64,000 nt of DNA, taken from the NCBI GenBank assembly GCA_002077045.2, contig KZ111147.1:786037-850036 (forward strand). Reading direction: 5' to 3'. Within the stretch, counting starts at the first letter, position 1, and the number at the start of each line of letters is the position of its first letter. This document shows, one piece after another, positions 1-11,681 of the stretch. This stretch comes from Rachicladosporium sp. CCFEE 5018 (Eukaryota; Ascomycota; Dothideomycetes; Cladosporiales; Cladosporiaceae). The position numbers and the translations under genes are program-made. A model generated the notes under the pieces. It was not told the DNA's origin. It worked only from the letters and a program-made list of their open reading frames with translations, and did no database searches.

Positions 1-2074
1 AATCTTCATACGATGATGCACGTGTCCCAAGTCTCGTACATCTAGTCTTCACCGCTGATGCTGTTGAGGTCAGGCTTCGCTGCGGTGGATTTCACGCTGA
101 TGGTCATGCCTGCCCTGCTTTCTTTGCACGTACACTCAAAATCCGACTTTACCTATATTCTGGCGGGAGCGCATAGGACCGCGTGATGAAGTGAAGTTGC
201 TTCAATGCGTCGATCATGCATGGCGATCCTCAACGTTTGCCTTGTTCCTCGCGCTAGGGTGTAAGGACGAAATCGGGCGTTGTCTCGCCTCATATTTTGT
301 GCATCTTGGCAGTTGGGGACGGTTGAACATACCGAGGCGGACTCGCGTCTCTAGTAAGGCAGATCCCATGAGTAGCAGTCATCACCATAGCCGATCGAAC
401 GCAAAGCTATCATGCTACTTCCCAATGCGTGGCTGTTCATGTCGGCACACGCATCCAAAATTCCCGAGCATCCAACGACCACACCATTGGGCCCGTCTCA
501 GAGATCCCACCATGCCAAATTCGTCAAAACCTCGAGCGAGGTACCTGCAGCAGGCCGCTTTGGCAGCGCGTGCATGATCTGGTCCGCAAGCCGGTTGGGC
601 CGGAGCTTGACATTTACGTGCATGAAATCAACGAGCCGCTGGCGTTCGCTCTGCTACCCGGGCGCAGAACAAGAGCTCGAGCGAGCAGTACGGTCGTACA
701 TGCACCTCCTCAAGAGGCGTTCGCTTAGATGGCGCCACTGCTCTGGGCCAGATCAGCAAGTTGTGCCTTGCGCTGGCGAATCATAGCCATATGCCTGTCA
801 CTCCGTCGAAACACGATAGCTTGATTGTGCGCGACGGGGGTGAGGTGGGCCAATGGCAGCGGGGATCGCGGGGTTGAGATTGCGATTGAGGGCAGGGCGG
901 GCAGAAATTGATGGAGTACGCAGACCGGCCGCGCTTGCGGCGGTGGGGCAGGGAGACATGGTGGGCGGTCACGAGGTACCGGCCTAGCCTGCATATGCAC
1001 ATGAACGACAGGCGGGCCAATGAGGGATTAGACAGATGGAAGAGTCTGCGGACTTCACTTCTCAGGGTGTTGCAGAGATTTGAGTATTGCGTACGAGTAG
1101 TGCATGATTACAGCGGAGGATCAGCAGGAGGAGTGCGTGTTGGTGGTTTGATGTGGTGCGTGTTTCATCTCACCCAGCTTGCTGTGGACAATCCGCCAAG
1201 AATTGGTATTTTCGACACGCAGGTGACCTCTCGCCCTGAGCCTTTTCCAATAATGTCCGCCGCAGGCCCCACAATGCGTCAGCTGGTGCTTGCTGCAGCT
1301 AGGCCACTGCATCGAGAACTGCCTTGGATCTGATGCGAGTTGTGTGAGATGGGCACGTGAAGGCTCGCATGCTCAGCCATCATCGCATCAGCAACACACG
1401 CGGCGTGCATGGGCATTGAATTTGTTGATAGACGGGCGTGTGGGAGCTTAGACTACGACAAGCATGGGGACGTCATATTACGGTTGTTTCGTTACCTCCC
1501 GGCACTAGCCTAACGTTGCTGTCATTTCTGGGTGGGTTTGTGGATTCCTCGAGGGGAGGATGGGCCTGGGTTGGTGGTGGTCACAGGTCTTCTCTGGTCA
1601 GTGCACGCAGCGTCAACAGCAGTACAGTAGCACGTGAGGGCAGCCCCTCATCTCTGGCCGTGCCTACACACTACTGCTCATGCTGCATCTTGCTGTTACG
1701 ATACATCAACATTGCCTGCCGTGCCATACCACATCCTGACTGCCACCATCATCACTGTTGTCTTTGTGACCGAAAGAGTGCGCCAAAGCAACTCTACCAG
1801 ATCCCATCTGTTGTTCGCGCCTGCCTGCATTTTGTAGCCGCTCTCAGCCTCTTCCACCCGCCGCACCGCACTCCACCTACCTCGAGGCGTAGTCACTGCT
1901 GTGCTTGCACTACACCAGGCCTGCAACTCCTACACCACCTGCGCAAATCAATCAGAATCACCTGACATACCCCTCCATCCGCCCACCACGGACGACATCA
2001 TTGCGACCACGGACTGCCGAAATACGCCGCCATACCCTACCGCGCTCAGCTAGCACCACGCCCTACATATCGCC
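1..2074. promoter_or_regulatory. Upstream region and probable leader of GSK3, copy 1
   Basis: No gene could be supported in this 2.07 kb. Short open frames near 190-790 and 1440-1965 do not hold up: the matching stretch of copy 2 (from 24105) has one-base indels and new stops relative to them. Roughly the last 330 bases before the kinase start are pyrimidine-rich on the plus strand (many CCACC and CTCC runs), which fits a fungal promoter and 5' leader. Position 1 aligns with 24105, so the copy continues upstream of the window. Confidence 0.5.
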
Positions 2075-3589
2075 ATGTCGCAAAGCCGGCCGTCGGCCTT
2101 CCAGAGCTTGAGGATGGGTGGTAAGTAGTCTTGCTGGTAGTATGTATCCTGCGATTCGTGCTTACGTTACTCGCAGAGGTCATCCGCGAGAAGGTGCAAG
2201 ACGGTCTGACGGGCGAGACCAAGGAGATGCAGTATACGCAGTGCAAGATAGTGGGAAATGGCTCCTTTGGTGTGGTCTTCCAGACCAAGCTCTCTCCATC
2301 AGGCGAAGATGCAGCCATCAAGCGAGTGCTCCAGGACAAGCGCTTCAAGGTATGTGCATGTCATATTCCGCAGTACTCGGCTCACGTGCTGACAACAAGG
2401 GCAGAACCGAGAACTCCAAATCATGCGCATCGTCCGACATCCCAACATCGTCGAGCTCAAAGCATTCTACTACTCCAACGGAGACCGGGTACGCGATACA
2501 GACAACCTCATGGGTGTACAAACAGCTCTAATGGCCGCTCAGAAGGACGAGGTATACCTGAACCTGGTGCTGGAGTTTGTGCCGGAGACCGTCTACCGCG
2601 CGAGCAGGCACTTCAACAAGCTCAAAACCACCATGCCCATCCTCGAGGTGAAGCTGTACATCTACCAGCTGTTCCGCTCACTTGCATATATCCACTCCCA
2701 GGGTATCTGCCATCGGGATATCAAGCCGCAGAACTTGCTGATGGATCCGGCGAGCGGGATACTGAAGTTGTGCGATTTTGGAAGTGCGAAGATTTTGGTA
2801 GAGAATGAGCCGAACGTGTCGTATATTTGCTCGAGATATTACCGGGCGCCAGAGTTGATCTTTGGCGCCACGAACTACACTACGAAGATTGGTACGTTGT
2901 GTGTAGTGAAAGAAGGGAGGATTCGAGCTGACTTGCAACAGACGTTTGGTCCACCGGCTGTGTCATGGCAGAGCTTATGCTCGGACAACCACTGTTCCCT
3001 GGCGAGTCGGGTATCGACCAGCTTGTGGAGATCATCAAAGTGCTGGGAACGCCAACACGCGACCAAATTCGCACGATGAACCCGAATTACATGGAGCACA
3101 AATTCCCGCAGATCAAGCCACACCCATTCGGCAAGGTATATATTACTTTGTGATGATGGCCGTGAGATAAGTGTAGAACTGACAAGCGTACAGGTCTTCC
3201 GTAAGGCGGATCCCAATGCGATCGATCTGATTTCGAAGCTGCTCGAGTACACGCCAACTCAGCGCCTCTCAGCGATCGACGCGATGGTGCATCCTTTCTT
3301 CGACGAGCTGCGCGATCCGAGCACGAAGTTGGCCGACTCGCGTCACCCGAATGCACCACCAAAGGACCTCCCGACACTGTTCGACTTCACGCATCATGGT
3401 ACGTCGCATGGCCACCTCCGCACTTTCGAGCTTTTACTGACATGAGAGTCCACAGAACTCTCTATCGCACCTCACCTCAATCACCAACTCGTTCCCGCCC
3501 ACATGAAGCCAATCCTCGCAGCGAAAGGCCTTGACATTGACAACCTGGTGCCGATGCCAAGAGAGCAGATGCTTGCACGGCTGGATTGA
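2075..3589 (+). CDS. GSK3: Glycogen synthase kinase 3 (shaggy-type Ser/Thr kinase), copy 1
   Basis: A CMGC-family protein kinase of the GSK3/shaggy group, which phosphorylates primed Ser/Thr sites in metabolic, stress and developmental signalling. Exons are 2075-2120, 2177-2349, 2405-2891, 2942-3135, 3194-3398 and 3456-3589, giving 412 residues; all five introns are short GT...AG and every phase fits. Visible motifs are the glycine loop GNGSFGVV (residues 42-49), Lys64 in AAIKRV, HRDIKPQN with catalytic Asp178, DFG at 197-199, and the activation segment SYICSRYYRAPE with Tyr213, the counterpart of the autophosphorylated GSK3 tyrosine. The first ATG after the pyrimidine-rich leader was taken as start. 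The N-terminal 34 residues carry no recognised domain. The gene converges on the cap-binding gene downstream. Identification is strong; the pathway served here is not visible from sequence. Confidence 0.95.
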
Positions 3590-4680
3590 GATTGGAACAG
3601 ACGGAATCATCAAGAACCACCTTTCACTCCCATGCAACGCTCCCTACGCTCCCGTGATGACGACACTCACGCAACGCAATGCGCCATTGGATCACAACAT
3701 ACCACAACAAGCCATTCGGGCCTGGCATGTAAAGGACATGATCCGGACGAATGGGTAAAAGTGGTACAGAGCTTGGTGCATGGCAAGAGAGTTTTCCTAC
3801 TGGCAGCATAAGGACAGAGGGCAGACGAGGAAAGGCGAGAGTACACTTGCTGCGGGTCAGTGCATTCCGCGACCCGAGAACCTGGCAAAGTCACATGCTC
3901 TGGCGCTTCGTGAGAGTACATTACAGAGACTTGTGTGATTTGGGCGATGGCGTTCACTGGCGAATATCCACGGCTGGACTGGGGTGCCGCGAAAAGCACA
4001 GCACGATTCCCATATGCTAGCGAGCGGGCGATGGCAAAATCTTTTGGAGTGCACGGCTTATGCACGGGGAGGATGAATGTTGCTAGTATGAGAATATGAT
4101 AGACTACCCAATGGGCATCGCTGGACCGGGCTTTAGAGCGCTTGGTGTGACTGGCTTGCCGATTGAAGTGAAAGAAAGCATTTCCTACGATACCTGTGTG
4201 TTGAGTTTCGAGGGCACCTCAACAAGTCTCCATCCCCCACAGCTTGTGATGCAACGCTTTCACAGAGTCTGTGCCGCAAAAGTACCGGCTTTCTTAGAAG
4301 TGTAAGGTAGGAAGCTCTTCTTCTGCTCCTCCAAGCATATCTACTAGAGCGAGCCGAGCATTCGACGCGGTGGAGAGAAGAGGACCCAGACGCTACTTGT
4401 TCTGACTATGTCGAGGCTCTGCTGGACGTAGAGATGCAACACTGAGATGCCTTGGCCAAGATGTCAGAAGCACAGGATCCTAGGTAGTCCGGTTCGCGGA
4501 ACATACTTCGTGGAAGCGTTGTATGCTGTTGCCAAACATGTGGTCAACATATAGGTGATGGTACAATTTTATACATGCCTGCAGCTGTCTGCTCATCCAA
4601 CGTCGGAGATAGTGCAGCAGCACAGTACGGCGAAATGCCTTCCACAACTAACGGAACGCACTGTCGTCCTGTAGAGGTCT
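3590..4680. other. Convergent intergenic region, GSK3/CBP80, copy 1
   Basis: This 1.09 kb lies between two convergent stop codons and should hold both 3' UTRs. A 69-codon open frame at 4096-4305 is similar in copy 2 but ends earlier there, and most codon changes are amino-acid changes, so it is not called as a gene. No RNA gene was recognised. Confidence 0.5.
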
Positions 4681-7465
4681 TCAGGACACCTCGTCAATAA
4701 CATCCATGGCCCCTCCCGCCCCAGCCTCTGCCTCGAAAGCATCGAGAGCATCATTCATATCGGCCACCGGCTCTTGCTCCGGCTCTGGCACTGGCTCCGG
4801 CTCAATCAGCTCTCCTACAGCTGCCTCCCCAACGACAGCCTCTTCGACCGCTGCCTTCCGTCTCCAGACTCGAGCCCACCTCTCACCCCACTGCATGATG
4901 ATGGCTCTTTCCTCTTCCTCACCCTCATATCTCTCCATCATCTCGTCCTGGCTGCCATTCGCGACGCTCGCTACGGCGTCCTCGATCGTAGCGTACAGGT
5001 CTCGCAGCGTCTGTCGCTCTCTAGGCAACACGGCGTCGATGACCTGTCGCTGGTCGAAGGGAAGTGAGGTATTTGCTCGCTGTTGCAGGACTTGGCGCAC
5101 GCGCGCGGAGACCTTCGCCACTGTGTGAGAGACAAGCTCGTACATTTGCGCCGAAGCCAAAGCTCTGCCACGGTCTATGCGCTCGTGCAACGCCCATTCG
5201 ATGACAGACATGGGCGTGATGATCGTGTAGTTGAGGAGCTTGTCGACTATGTTGGCCGCATTCCCAGGATGAAGACTCCAGAAGTCGACTACACTGGAGA
5301 TGATCTGCCGGCGCGCAGCTTCAGACTGTGTCGCAAGGGCTGAGAGCTTGTCCTTCAGACGATCGATGTTAGAGATCACGTGAGACATGCTCTTCGAGCC
5401 AACGTTCAAGATGCAGGTCATGTAGACGTCTGTGCTTGATACCAGCGGATCAGCCACTCCGTGACTGGCAGCTTGGTCGCGAATGTCGTCGAGGATAGCT
5501 TGGACTTGCTCTTCGGACGCCTTCTCCTTGAGTAGCTTGAGGAGTGCGCGTGCCTCGGTGGCAAAGGGTAGCTCATCATTTGCGTACTTGAAATCAGGAA
5601 CGTCTTTCTCTTTGCTGGCGGGGACCAAGGCTTGGAAGGGATCAGGCAAAGTCTCGCGGATGCGCTTGGCGAAAGAGAGGCGAATCTCCTTGTCGAGGGC
5701 GCCATTGATGAAGGCTCTTCTTGGGTGGATCTCGGGAAGTGGGATATCGGCGATCCTACGCGCTTGTCAGTAATCTTCGTTGCTGGGGAGGGGACACTAC
5801 ATACCACTCTTGCCATTTCCAGCGAAATTCAAAGTTGCTGAGATGATGTGCGAACCAGTCCATGAACCTATATTGGAGCTCGAGATCGAGCTGGTCAATG
5901 GAGCGGTAGATGAAGCGGATAGCTCGGCCAAGACTGGGAGCGATGGCCTGTGGCGCGAGCTTACAGACTTCGGTGATGACAGAATGATAGCAAATCAGTC
6001 GATGCTGTGGTGTCGGGAGCTTGAAGATCTGCGAGAAGAGCGCGTCGATCCCAACATCCTCAGGCTTCCAGGTTGATACTCCACCAGTATACTCTTTGAG
6101 CCTGTCGAAGCCTGTTTCACGGCGGGTGAAGGTGCCTGGAGTCCAAAAGTTGTCCAGCTCGTTTAGATACTTCGATGTTGCATTCCGGTTGAAGTCCAGT
6201 ATGTTCACTGTGTCCACAACAGCATCACGTATCAACGAGCATGCGATGTGCGTCGTAGGTGGCACGGACTCGACGTCCTGATCTGCGTAGAGGGAGAAGA
6301 ACACCTCTGGAAAGACCTCACCGGAGTTCGCGTAGATTGGCGACGGAACCTCGATAACCGGAAACGCGTGCTTTTGTGATGGCGCGTGCTCCCCATGGCC
6401 GTTGGTATCTCCATTGGCTTCCGCCTCGCGCTTCACAGAATCAAATGCTCTCGGTATACAGCTCAGAGGCCAATTCTTATTCGTCTCCTCTTGCAGTTGC
6501 CGTTGAATGAGTGAGATAACGCTGCCAAATGCCATGGGTCGGATCTCGTCGTCGCCGCCGATCGCTGGGTATGGGTCAACTAGCGCGTCGAGGCTGTGCG
6601 GGGCTGTAGCTACGATCTCAGTCTTCTCAAGTAGTTCGGCGACTTGCTCTTTGATCGCATCGCTATCGTTCGCTGCAATAAGGTAGGGTATCGTAAGTAA
6701 AATGATCTTCACGAGCTCTATGCCGATGGCCTGGTAAATTGTTAGTCGAGTGCAACTTGAAGGGGTACCACTTCAACATACGTCCTCGGAAGAAGCCGTC
6801 TGCAGATCGACTGCCCGGTCGAACAGCTCGTTCAGTACAGGCACGACGCCGTCCACCTCGAAGAGCGGGCCAAGACAGGCAATGAACCGGAGCAGCAGCT
6901 TCACCGTTCGCCATGCACCCTCTTGCAAGGCTTCTTGGAGCTGCGATGTTGCCGCTGCTACCACCTCTGCAGCAGCTTCGGACTTGTACTCATTTGCGTA
7001 GAGCACTGCCGCTGCGATGAAGGGGATCTTCAGTGGCTGTTCAGCAACGCTGTCGGAACGTCAGCAGATGTATAGCGTACGATGACTGAATATACGAACA
7101 CTTTGAGCGCAACAGTGACGAACACCTCCCTCACATACTCATCCCCCCAATTGTCGGCTGCAAGCTTGCCAACGTTCGACAGCGCCCCCTTGACATCCAC
7201 CGGCTCACGACCCTGGACGTCCTCGGCAGCCTCGACCAGCACGCGGCGAATGCGAGTCCCTGGTGGTATCTCCTGTCGAGCGCGCTGGTTGCGGAAGTTG
7301 CCATGCTCGTATTCGTCTTCCTCTGTTTGTCGCTGGGTCAGTGATACGAATCGCGTACTCACACTCAAAGGTCATACCTCTCCCCCGCTTCCTGCGGTCA
7401 TTGCGCCCTCCGCGGAAACCTCCCCCGCCGTTTCTGTCGTCGCGTCGGCGATCAGCGTCCGCCAT
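4681..7465 (-). CDS. CBC1: Nuclear cap-binding protein subunit 1 (CBP80), copy 1
   Basis: The large subunit of the nuclear cap-binding complex. With CBP20 it binds the m7G cap of new transcripts and supports splicing, export and decay. Exons on the minus strand are 7465-7378, 7322-7102, 7036-6782, 6730-5805 and 5755-4681, giving 854 residues, close to the usual family length. The N-terminus is Arg/Gly-rich (MADADRRRDDRNGGGGF). It is followed by helical MIF4G-type repeats with family signatures such as LLTIPYLI, HRLICYHSVITEVCKLAP and LQYRFMDWFAHHLSNFEF (the latter two near the end of exon 4). The C-terminus ends in an acidic Pro-Glu repeat (about 790-854). The start is shared by both copies, and exon lengths match exactly between copies. 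It diverges from the HET fusion gene across 364 bp. Confidence 0.93.
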
Positions 7466-7829
7466 GATTGCCGTTTGTGTACTTGTCGAACTCGGTATCG
7501 GTCATGGCACCCCCGACGCGCTGCGCGAATCCTCAGAGAGTGAGCTTCCCTGAGCCGCTAGTCTCGGCTCAAACTTGCCGTCTTCCGAGCACCTTACTAA
7601 TCACGTGCTTATCTGATCCCTGCAGCGCGAGGCAATTCGAGCCTCAATTCTATGTAGTGATGGGCATGCATATGCACTGCCTCGCTGCAAGCCACCTCAG
7701 CTGATGGCTTCCTGGCTGCCCGTATGGCCTCTTCCTTAGAGATTTAAACAAGATGACGACCTTCTTGACCGGTAAATCCTCTGACGTTGAAATACACAGT
7801 GTTGAGGATGATGCAAGCGAGGGTTGAAG
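7466..7829. promoter_or_regulatory. Divergent promoter, CBP80 / HET fusion, copy 1
   Basis: These 364 bp separate the two divergently transcribed genes and must hold both core promoters. No specific operator was recognised. The 3' half is almost unchanged in copy 2 (31537-31918), whereas the part nearest the CBP80 start has diverged. Confidence 0.55.
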
Positions 7830-10800
7830 ATGCGGTTGCTCAATGTTCACGACTACAGCTTTCGAGACTTTCACGGTGACAATACTGAGCCTTATGTCAT
7901 CACGTCCCATCGCTGGTCGAATGATGAGGCCACCTATAAGGATGTGAGGAAGCAGAGAAACACAGCCAGTGTGGGCTGGGCCAAGATCAAAGGCTTTTGT
8001 GAGCAAGTCAGGCATACCAACGACATCCTTCAGAACTTGAACGATTCAACCGTTTCTGATTGGCTATGGATCGATACGGCCTGCATCGATGCCACCAGCG
8101 CAGCTGAGGTGCAAGAGTCAATCAATTCAATGTTTCGCTGGTATCACGACTCCATCGAGTGCCATGCCTATCTGGCCGACGTGCTGCCTTTCAGTGCGAC
8201 ACGAGGTCGTGCGGAGGTATTGGGCGATTTCGCAGAGAGCGAGTGGTTCCAGCGAGGTTGGACTCTGCAGGAACTCCTTGCGCCCAGGACAGTCATCTTC
8301 TTTACCCAGAATTGGGAGGTTATTGGACACAAGTGCTCGCAGTGCGACACGACTTCCAGCTGTAGAGGTGCTGGACCACTTCTCAATGCTGAAATCGCGC
8401 AGATCACCGGAATACCCGAAACTGTCCTTCAAGACTTCGAGAAAAGTAGGGCACTCAGCGTCGAGGAGAAGATCAAATGGCAGCAAGGGCGCCGTACCAC
8501 TAAACTGGAGGATCAGGCTTACTGCTTACTTGGTATCTTCGATGTGTATATGCCTCTGATATATGGGGAAGGATTGCGAGCTGTGTATCGCCTGGAACGC
8601 ACTATTCTCGAGGAAGCTCAGCGGCCCTGGAAGTCACTGCTTAGCTTCAACATCGCGGATGCTTTGAGTGCGAGCTTCAGCACTATGAGTGAGAGCAGGC
8701 GCTTTCAGCGACCACTGGCCATCACGCCATTCTCGTACGGGACAGGTGAAGTGGCCTGCACCTGCAACTTGGACGAGTATGGTACCATGATCACCTGCGA
8801 TTTGTGTGACAAGTGGCAACATGTTATCTGCTACTATCCCTTCGCTGAGACAAGCGGCTTACCAGACGACATATATCACCGCTGCATCGCGTGTCATCCC
8901 CGACAGATTGATAAAGACGGTGCACGTCAGCGCCAGCAAGCTCGTCGCCAAAGATCACGTGGTGTAGATATGAACACACAACACATCTCCGACTCGGCCG
9001 AAGACTTGGCGCAGTGCTCTACCGCGCGGCTTCCAGTCCCAGTCTCTGAAGTCGCACAAGATGCGATGCCCACACAGCATAGAGAATGCAGTTGCACCGG
9101 CGGGCACGCAGCCGGTTCACTTAAGGTAAAAGCATCTGTCGGGTACGCAAGCCAAATCTCATGCATGCAAAGTGGTGCGGATCAGCTACTGTCATATGAC
9201 ACTGAGTTGCGTCGCCTTGGATCACAGTACAAGCGCCGACGGCTGCTGGACCGGCGTAGCAGAACCACGATTACGAGCGCGCCACAGGTGGCTGTGCCAC
9301 CCAGTAACAAGCAGTCACTCAAGCGCAAACGGGATGAGATCGTCGAGTTCTCGTCCACTTCGTCGCGTGATGTCGATACTGCAGCTCGCGAATCCTCTGA
9401 CATTGCGCGTCTGACATCAGGCGACTCGTCGCCGGACTTCAACCTGACAGACCATGATCTTGGTTATGATTTCGAAGTCAAAGCGAACGACTCATACTTG
9501 CCTGTTGCCGATGTCGCCCGCGTGATGAAAGCCGCACTGCCCGATGATGCCAAAGTAGCAAAGGACGGCCAAAAACTCATGCAGACGTGTGGCACGGAGC
9601 TGATCAAGTACATGACGAGAGCAGCGGTGGCTAAGAGCAAGCTCGACCAACGCAAGGCTATCATCGGGGAAGATGTTCTATACGCCTTCGGAACTCATGA
9701 CTTCCCACGTTATGAATCATTCCTTCGGACATACATATCCGGTTTCATGGTCCAAACATCCAAGAATTTGGACGCTGGGAGCGCTGCTGAGTCTCCTCAT
9801 GCAAAGCCTGCAGCATCAGCGCTTGAGCAGCAAGAAACCTATGTCGGTGCGGGAGAGGATCCGGACGTTGCCGACGGAAGAGCTGCGAAGATCCAGAAAC
9901 TGACGCATGTACCCGATAGTCATAACCATCCTCTCCTGCGTGAAGCTGATGTCCTTTCACATCCGATGGCGGCACACAAAATGGCTGAACTTGACCTGCA
10001 AGAAGAGAGTAGCGCGCAGAACAAACAGACAGGCCAACTGGATTGGACAGTAGACCTCTCCTTCCCCGACCACTTTTCATTCGAGGATCATTCATACCGC
10101 GGGACACCCAACAACGCTACGACACTCGATGGGCGTGAGCTCAACCATATATGGGGAGAGACAGGGTTTGCTGATCCAGGAGGTCTCTACACCGTAGACC
10201 ACCTCAATAACTCACTGACTCCGCTGTGGAACATTGGCCAAGCGTGCGAGCATAACCCACCGGAGCCATTGGTCTTTGACCAGTTGGCGCAGCAGGTTGG
10301 CGAACAACCCGCCGACATATTTTTTACCAACTCATTAGTCGCCGATCATCAGCTCTGGCCGGCAGATGCGACGCTTATCAATGCGCAGACCAGGGCACAC
10401 ACAGGCGCATATCAGGGAGGTGTAGCAGCGTACCGAAATGTTGGCATACAGTCTGCAAGATCAGCCCCTGTGAATCTCGGAATGTCTCACCAGAAAAGCC
10501 GTGCGCCGTCGAGAAGTCTTCAGTCCTCGTCGTCTACTGCTGCACACCACCCGTTGCTGTCGTACAGCAGAGAGCGTGGGTCTCGCACGCGAAGCGCACC
10601 AATGCCGACCCGCAATGTACAAGTGTGCCCTGTCACTACATGCCAATACCATCGCACAGGCTTCTCGAGAGCAAAAGATCTCAGAAGGCATATGGAGAGC
10701 CACTACCCTGTCCTTTCAGCTTGTCCGTTCTGTAGTGCCAACGACTCAAGAGAACCACGGCTTCTCCGTTTCAAGGAGCTCAAGGAACATCTTGCCACGA

Positions 10801-11285
10801 CGCATGGTGCGCAGGAACGGGATCCCGAGTCTGCCCGAACAAGTACCGTGCCCGACACTTTGAGCGACAGTTGGATATCTCACGTCCGTTACAGATGCTC
10901 GGGCTGCCACTCCACTTTCGCTGGTCCGCAGGCGTTCTATGATCATATGGACGAATGCATATTGCAGGAGACCAGGCTGAATCTCCCACAAGAGCAGGCA
11001 ACCTTCCCTTGCTCTATATGCTCATCAAACTTCGGTTTTCCCAAAGACTTGCGCCGACATATCGTGCAGGCTCATAGCAGCGACGCAATCTTGACCATGA
11101 TTGATTGTGAAGAACCTGGATGTCAGCGCAAGGGCGAGCACGGGTTCATCCGGAAAGACAAATACCGAGATCATATGAGGCAAGCCCATGGGAAAGAGTC
11201 AGCACTACGTGGGAGGTCGGATGCCGATGGAAGTGTGTCCGGAAAGGCTAGTTCGACAAGAAGGGAGATTCTGACGTGGCCATAG
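7830..11285 (+). CDS. HET domain protein fused to PHD finger, NF-YB-like histone fold and C2H2 zinc fingers
   Basis: An intronless gene of 1151 residues. The ATG at 7830 (MRLLNVHDYS) is chosen because HET proteins commonly begin MRLL; the frame is open only two codons further upstream. Domains in order: a HET heterokaryon-incompatibility domain (about 22-180) with YVITSHRW, WLWIDTACID and WFQRGWTLQELLAPRT; the usual post-HET motif EDQAYCLLGIFDVYMPLIYGE; a PHD finger (about 308-357) with C-C...CDLCDKWQHVIC...C-x2-C; a low-complexity Arg/Lys linker; an NF-YB/HAP3-type histone fold (about 556-640) with LPVADVARVMKAALP, AKVAKDGQK and RKAIIGEDVLYA; and about four C2H2 or C2H2-like fingers (933-1121). 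HET domains trigger cell death in allorecognition, PHD fingers read histone tails, and NF-YB folds pair with NF-YC to bind DNA. A nuclear, chromatin-linked HET protein is inference. Confidence 0.9.
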   Translation: MRLLNVHDYSFRDFHGDNTEPYVITSHRWSNDEATYKDVRKQRNTASVGWAKIKGFCEQVRHTNDILQNLNDSTVSDWLWIDTACIDATSAAEVQESINSMFRWYHDSIECHAYLADVLPFSATRGRAEVLGDFAESEWFQRGWTLQELLAPRTVIFFTQNWEVIGHKCSQCDTTSSCRGAGPLLNAEIAQITGIPETVLQDFEKSRALSVEEKIKWQQGRRTTKLEDQAYCLLGIFDVYMPLIYGEGLRAVYRLERTILEEAQRPWKSLLSFNIADALSASFSTMSESRRFQRPLAITPFSYGTGEVACTCNLDEYGTMITCDLCDKWQHVICYYPFAETSGLPDDIYHRCIACHPRQIDKDGARQRQQARRQRSRGVDMNTQHISDSAEDLAQCSTARLPVPVSEVAQDAMPTQHRECSCTGGHAAGSLKVKASVGYASQISCMQSGADQLLSYDTELRRLGSQYKRRRLLDRRSRTTITSAPQVAVPPSNKQSLKRKRDEIVEFSSTSSRDVDTAARESSDIARLTSGDSSPDFNLTDHDLGYDFEVKANDSYLPVADVARVMKAALPDDAKVAKDGQKLMQTCGTELIKYMTRAAVAKSKLDQRKAIIGEDVLYAFGTHDFPRYESFLRTYISGFMVQTSKNLDAGSAAESPHAKPAASALEQQETYVGAGEDPDVADGRAAKIQKLTHVPDSHNHPLLREADVLSHPMAAHKMAELDLQEESSAQNKQTGQLDWTVDLSFPDHFSFEDHSYRGTPNNATTLDGRELNHIWGETGFADPGGLYTVDHLNNSLTPLWNIGQACEHNPPEPLVFDQLAQQVGEQPADIFFTNSLVADHQLWPADATLINAQTRAHTGAYQGGVAAYRNVGIQSARSAPVNLGMSHQKSRAPSRSLQSSSSTAAHHPLLSYSRERGSRTRSAPMPTRNVQVCPVTTCQYHRTGFSRAKDLRRHMESHYPVLSACPFCSANDSREPRLLRFKELKEHLATTHGAQERDPESARTSTVPDTLSDSWISHVRYRCSGCHSTFAGPQAFYDHMDECILQETRLNLPQEQATFPCSICSSNFGFPKDLRRHIVQAHSSDAILTMIDCEEPGCQRKGEHGFIRKDKYRDHMRQAHGKESALRGRSDADGSVSGKASSTRREILTWP

Positions 11286-11681
11286 GTATGCTTGATGCTT
11301 TCAATCATCTCCATATTCCGGAGTCGCTTGGCGGTCATGCTCCATTTTCGTGCATTCCTCATCCTCCAACCATGTGCCGTTCACAACGGCTGATCGTGTC
11401 AGGACGACAACGTAGACAAAATGGTGCAGATCGTGCGCTGCGCTGCGAGCGAAGGCGCGTGGATGCTGCCTACACCGACTCATTCTCTTGTTGCAACATC
11501 CGCGGCAGAAAATTGGTGCTATCTATCTTGTGTGTCACGATTTCCGCTGTCCCTGAGATATACCTCTGCCCACTCTTTTGGGATGTGCACCATGCAGCAG
11601 CACGGTGGGTCAGATCCGCGTGAGGAGAAGGTCGTCTCATGTATAAGTGTATATGTACAGTACGATAGTCCTGCAATCCCC
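11286..11681. other. Convergent intergenic region, HET fusion / cytochrome b561, copy 1
   Basis: About 400 bp between two stop codons, presumably both 3' ends. No gene or RNA structure was recognised. Confidence 0.5.

Noticed and set aside
412..786. Possible small gene (open on the plus strand, with an alternative minus-strand frame at 24603-24863 in copy 2)
   Set aside because: The two copies differ by a one-base indel and an in-frame stop in these frames, so no reading frame is preserved.
1438..1965. 175-codon open frame upstream of GSK3, also present at 25541-26068
   Set aside because: It has no family resemblance and a low-complexity composition of a pyrimidine-rich leader. The frame is open in both copies only because they are so similar.
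4096..4305. 69-codon frame between GSK3 and CBP80
   Set aside because: Copy 2 has an earlier stop and most differences alter the amino acid. It lies where 3' UTRs are expected.
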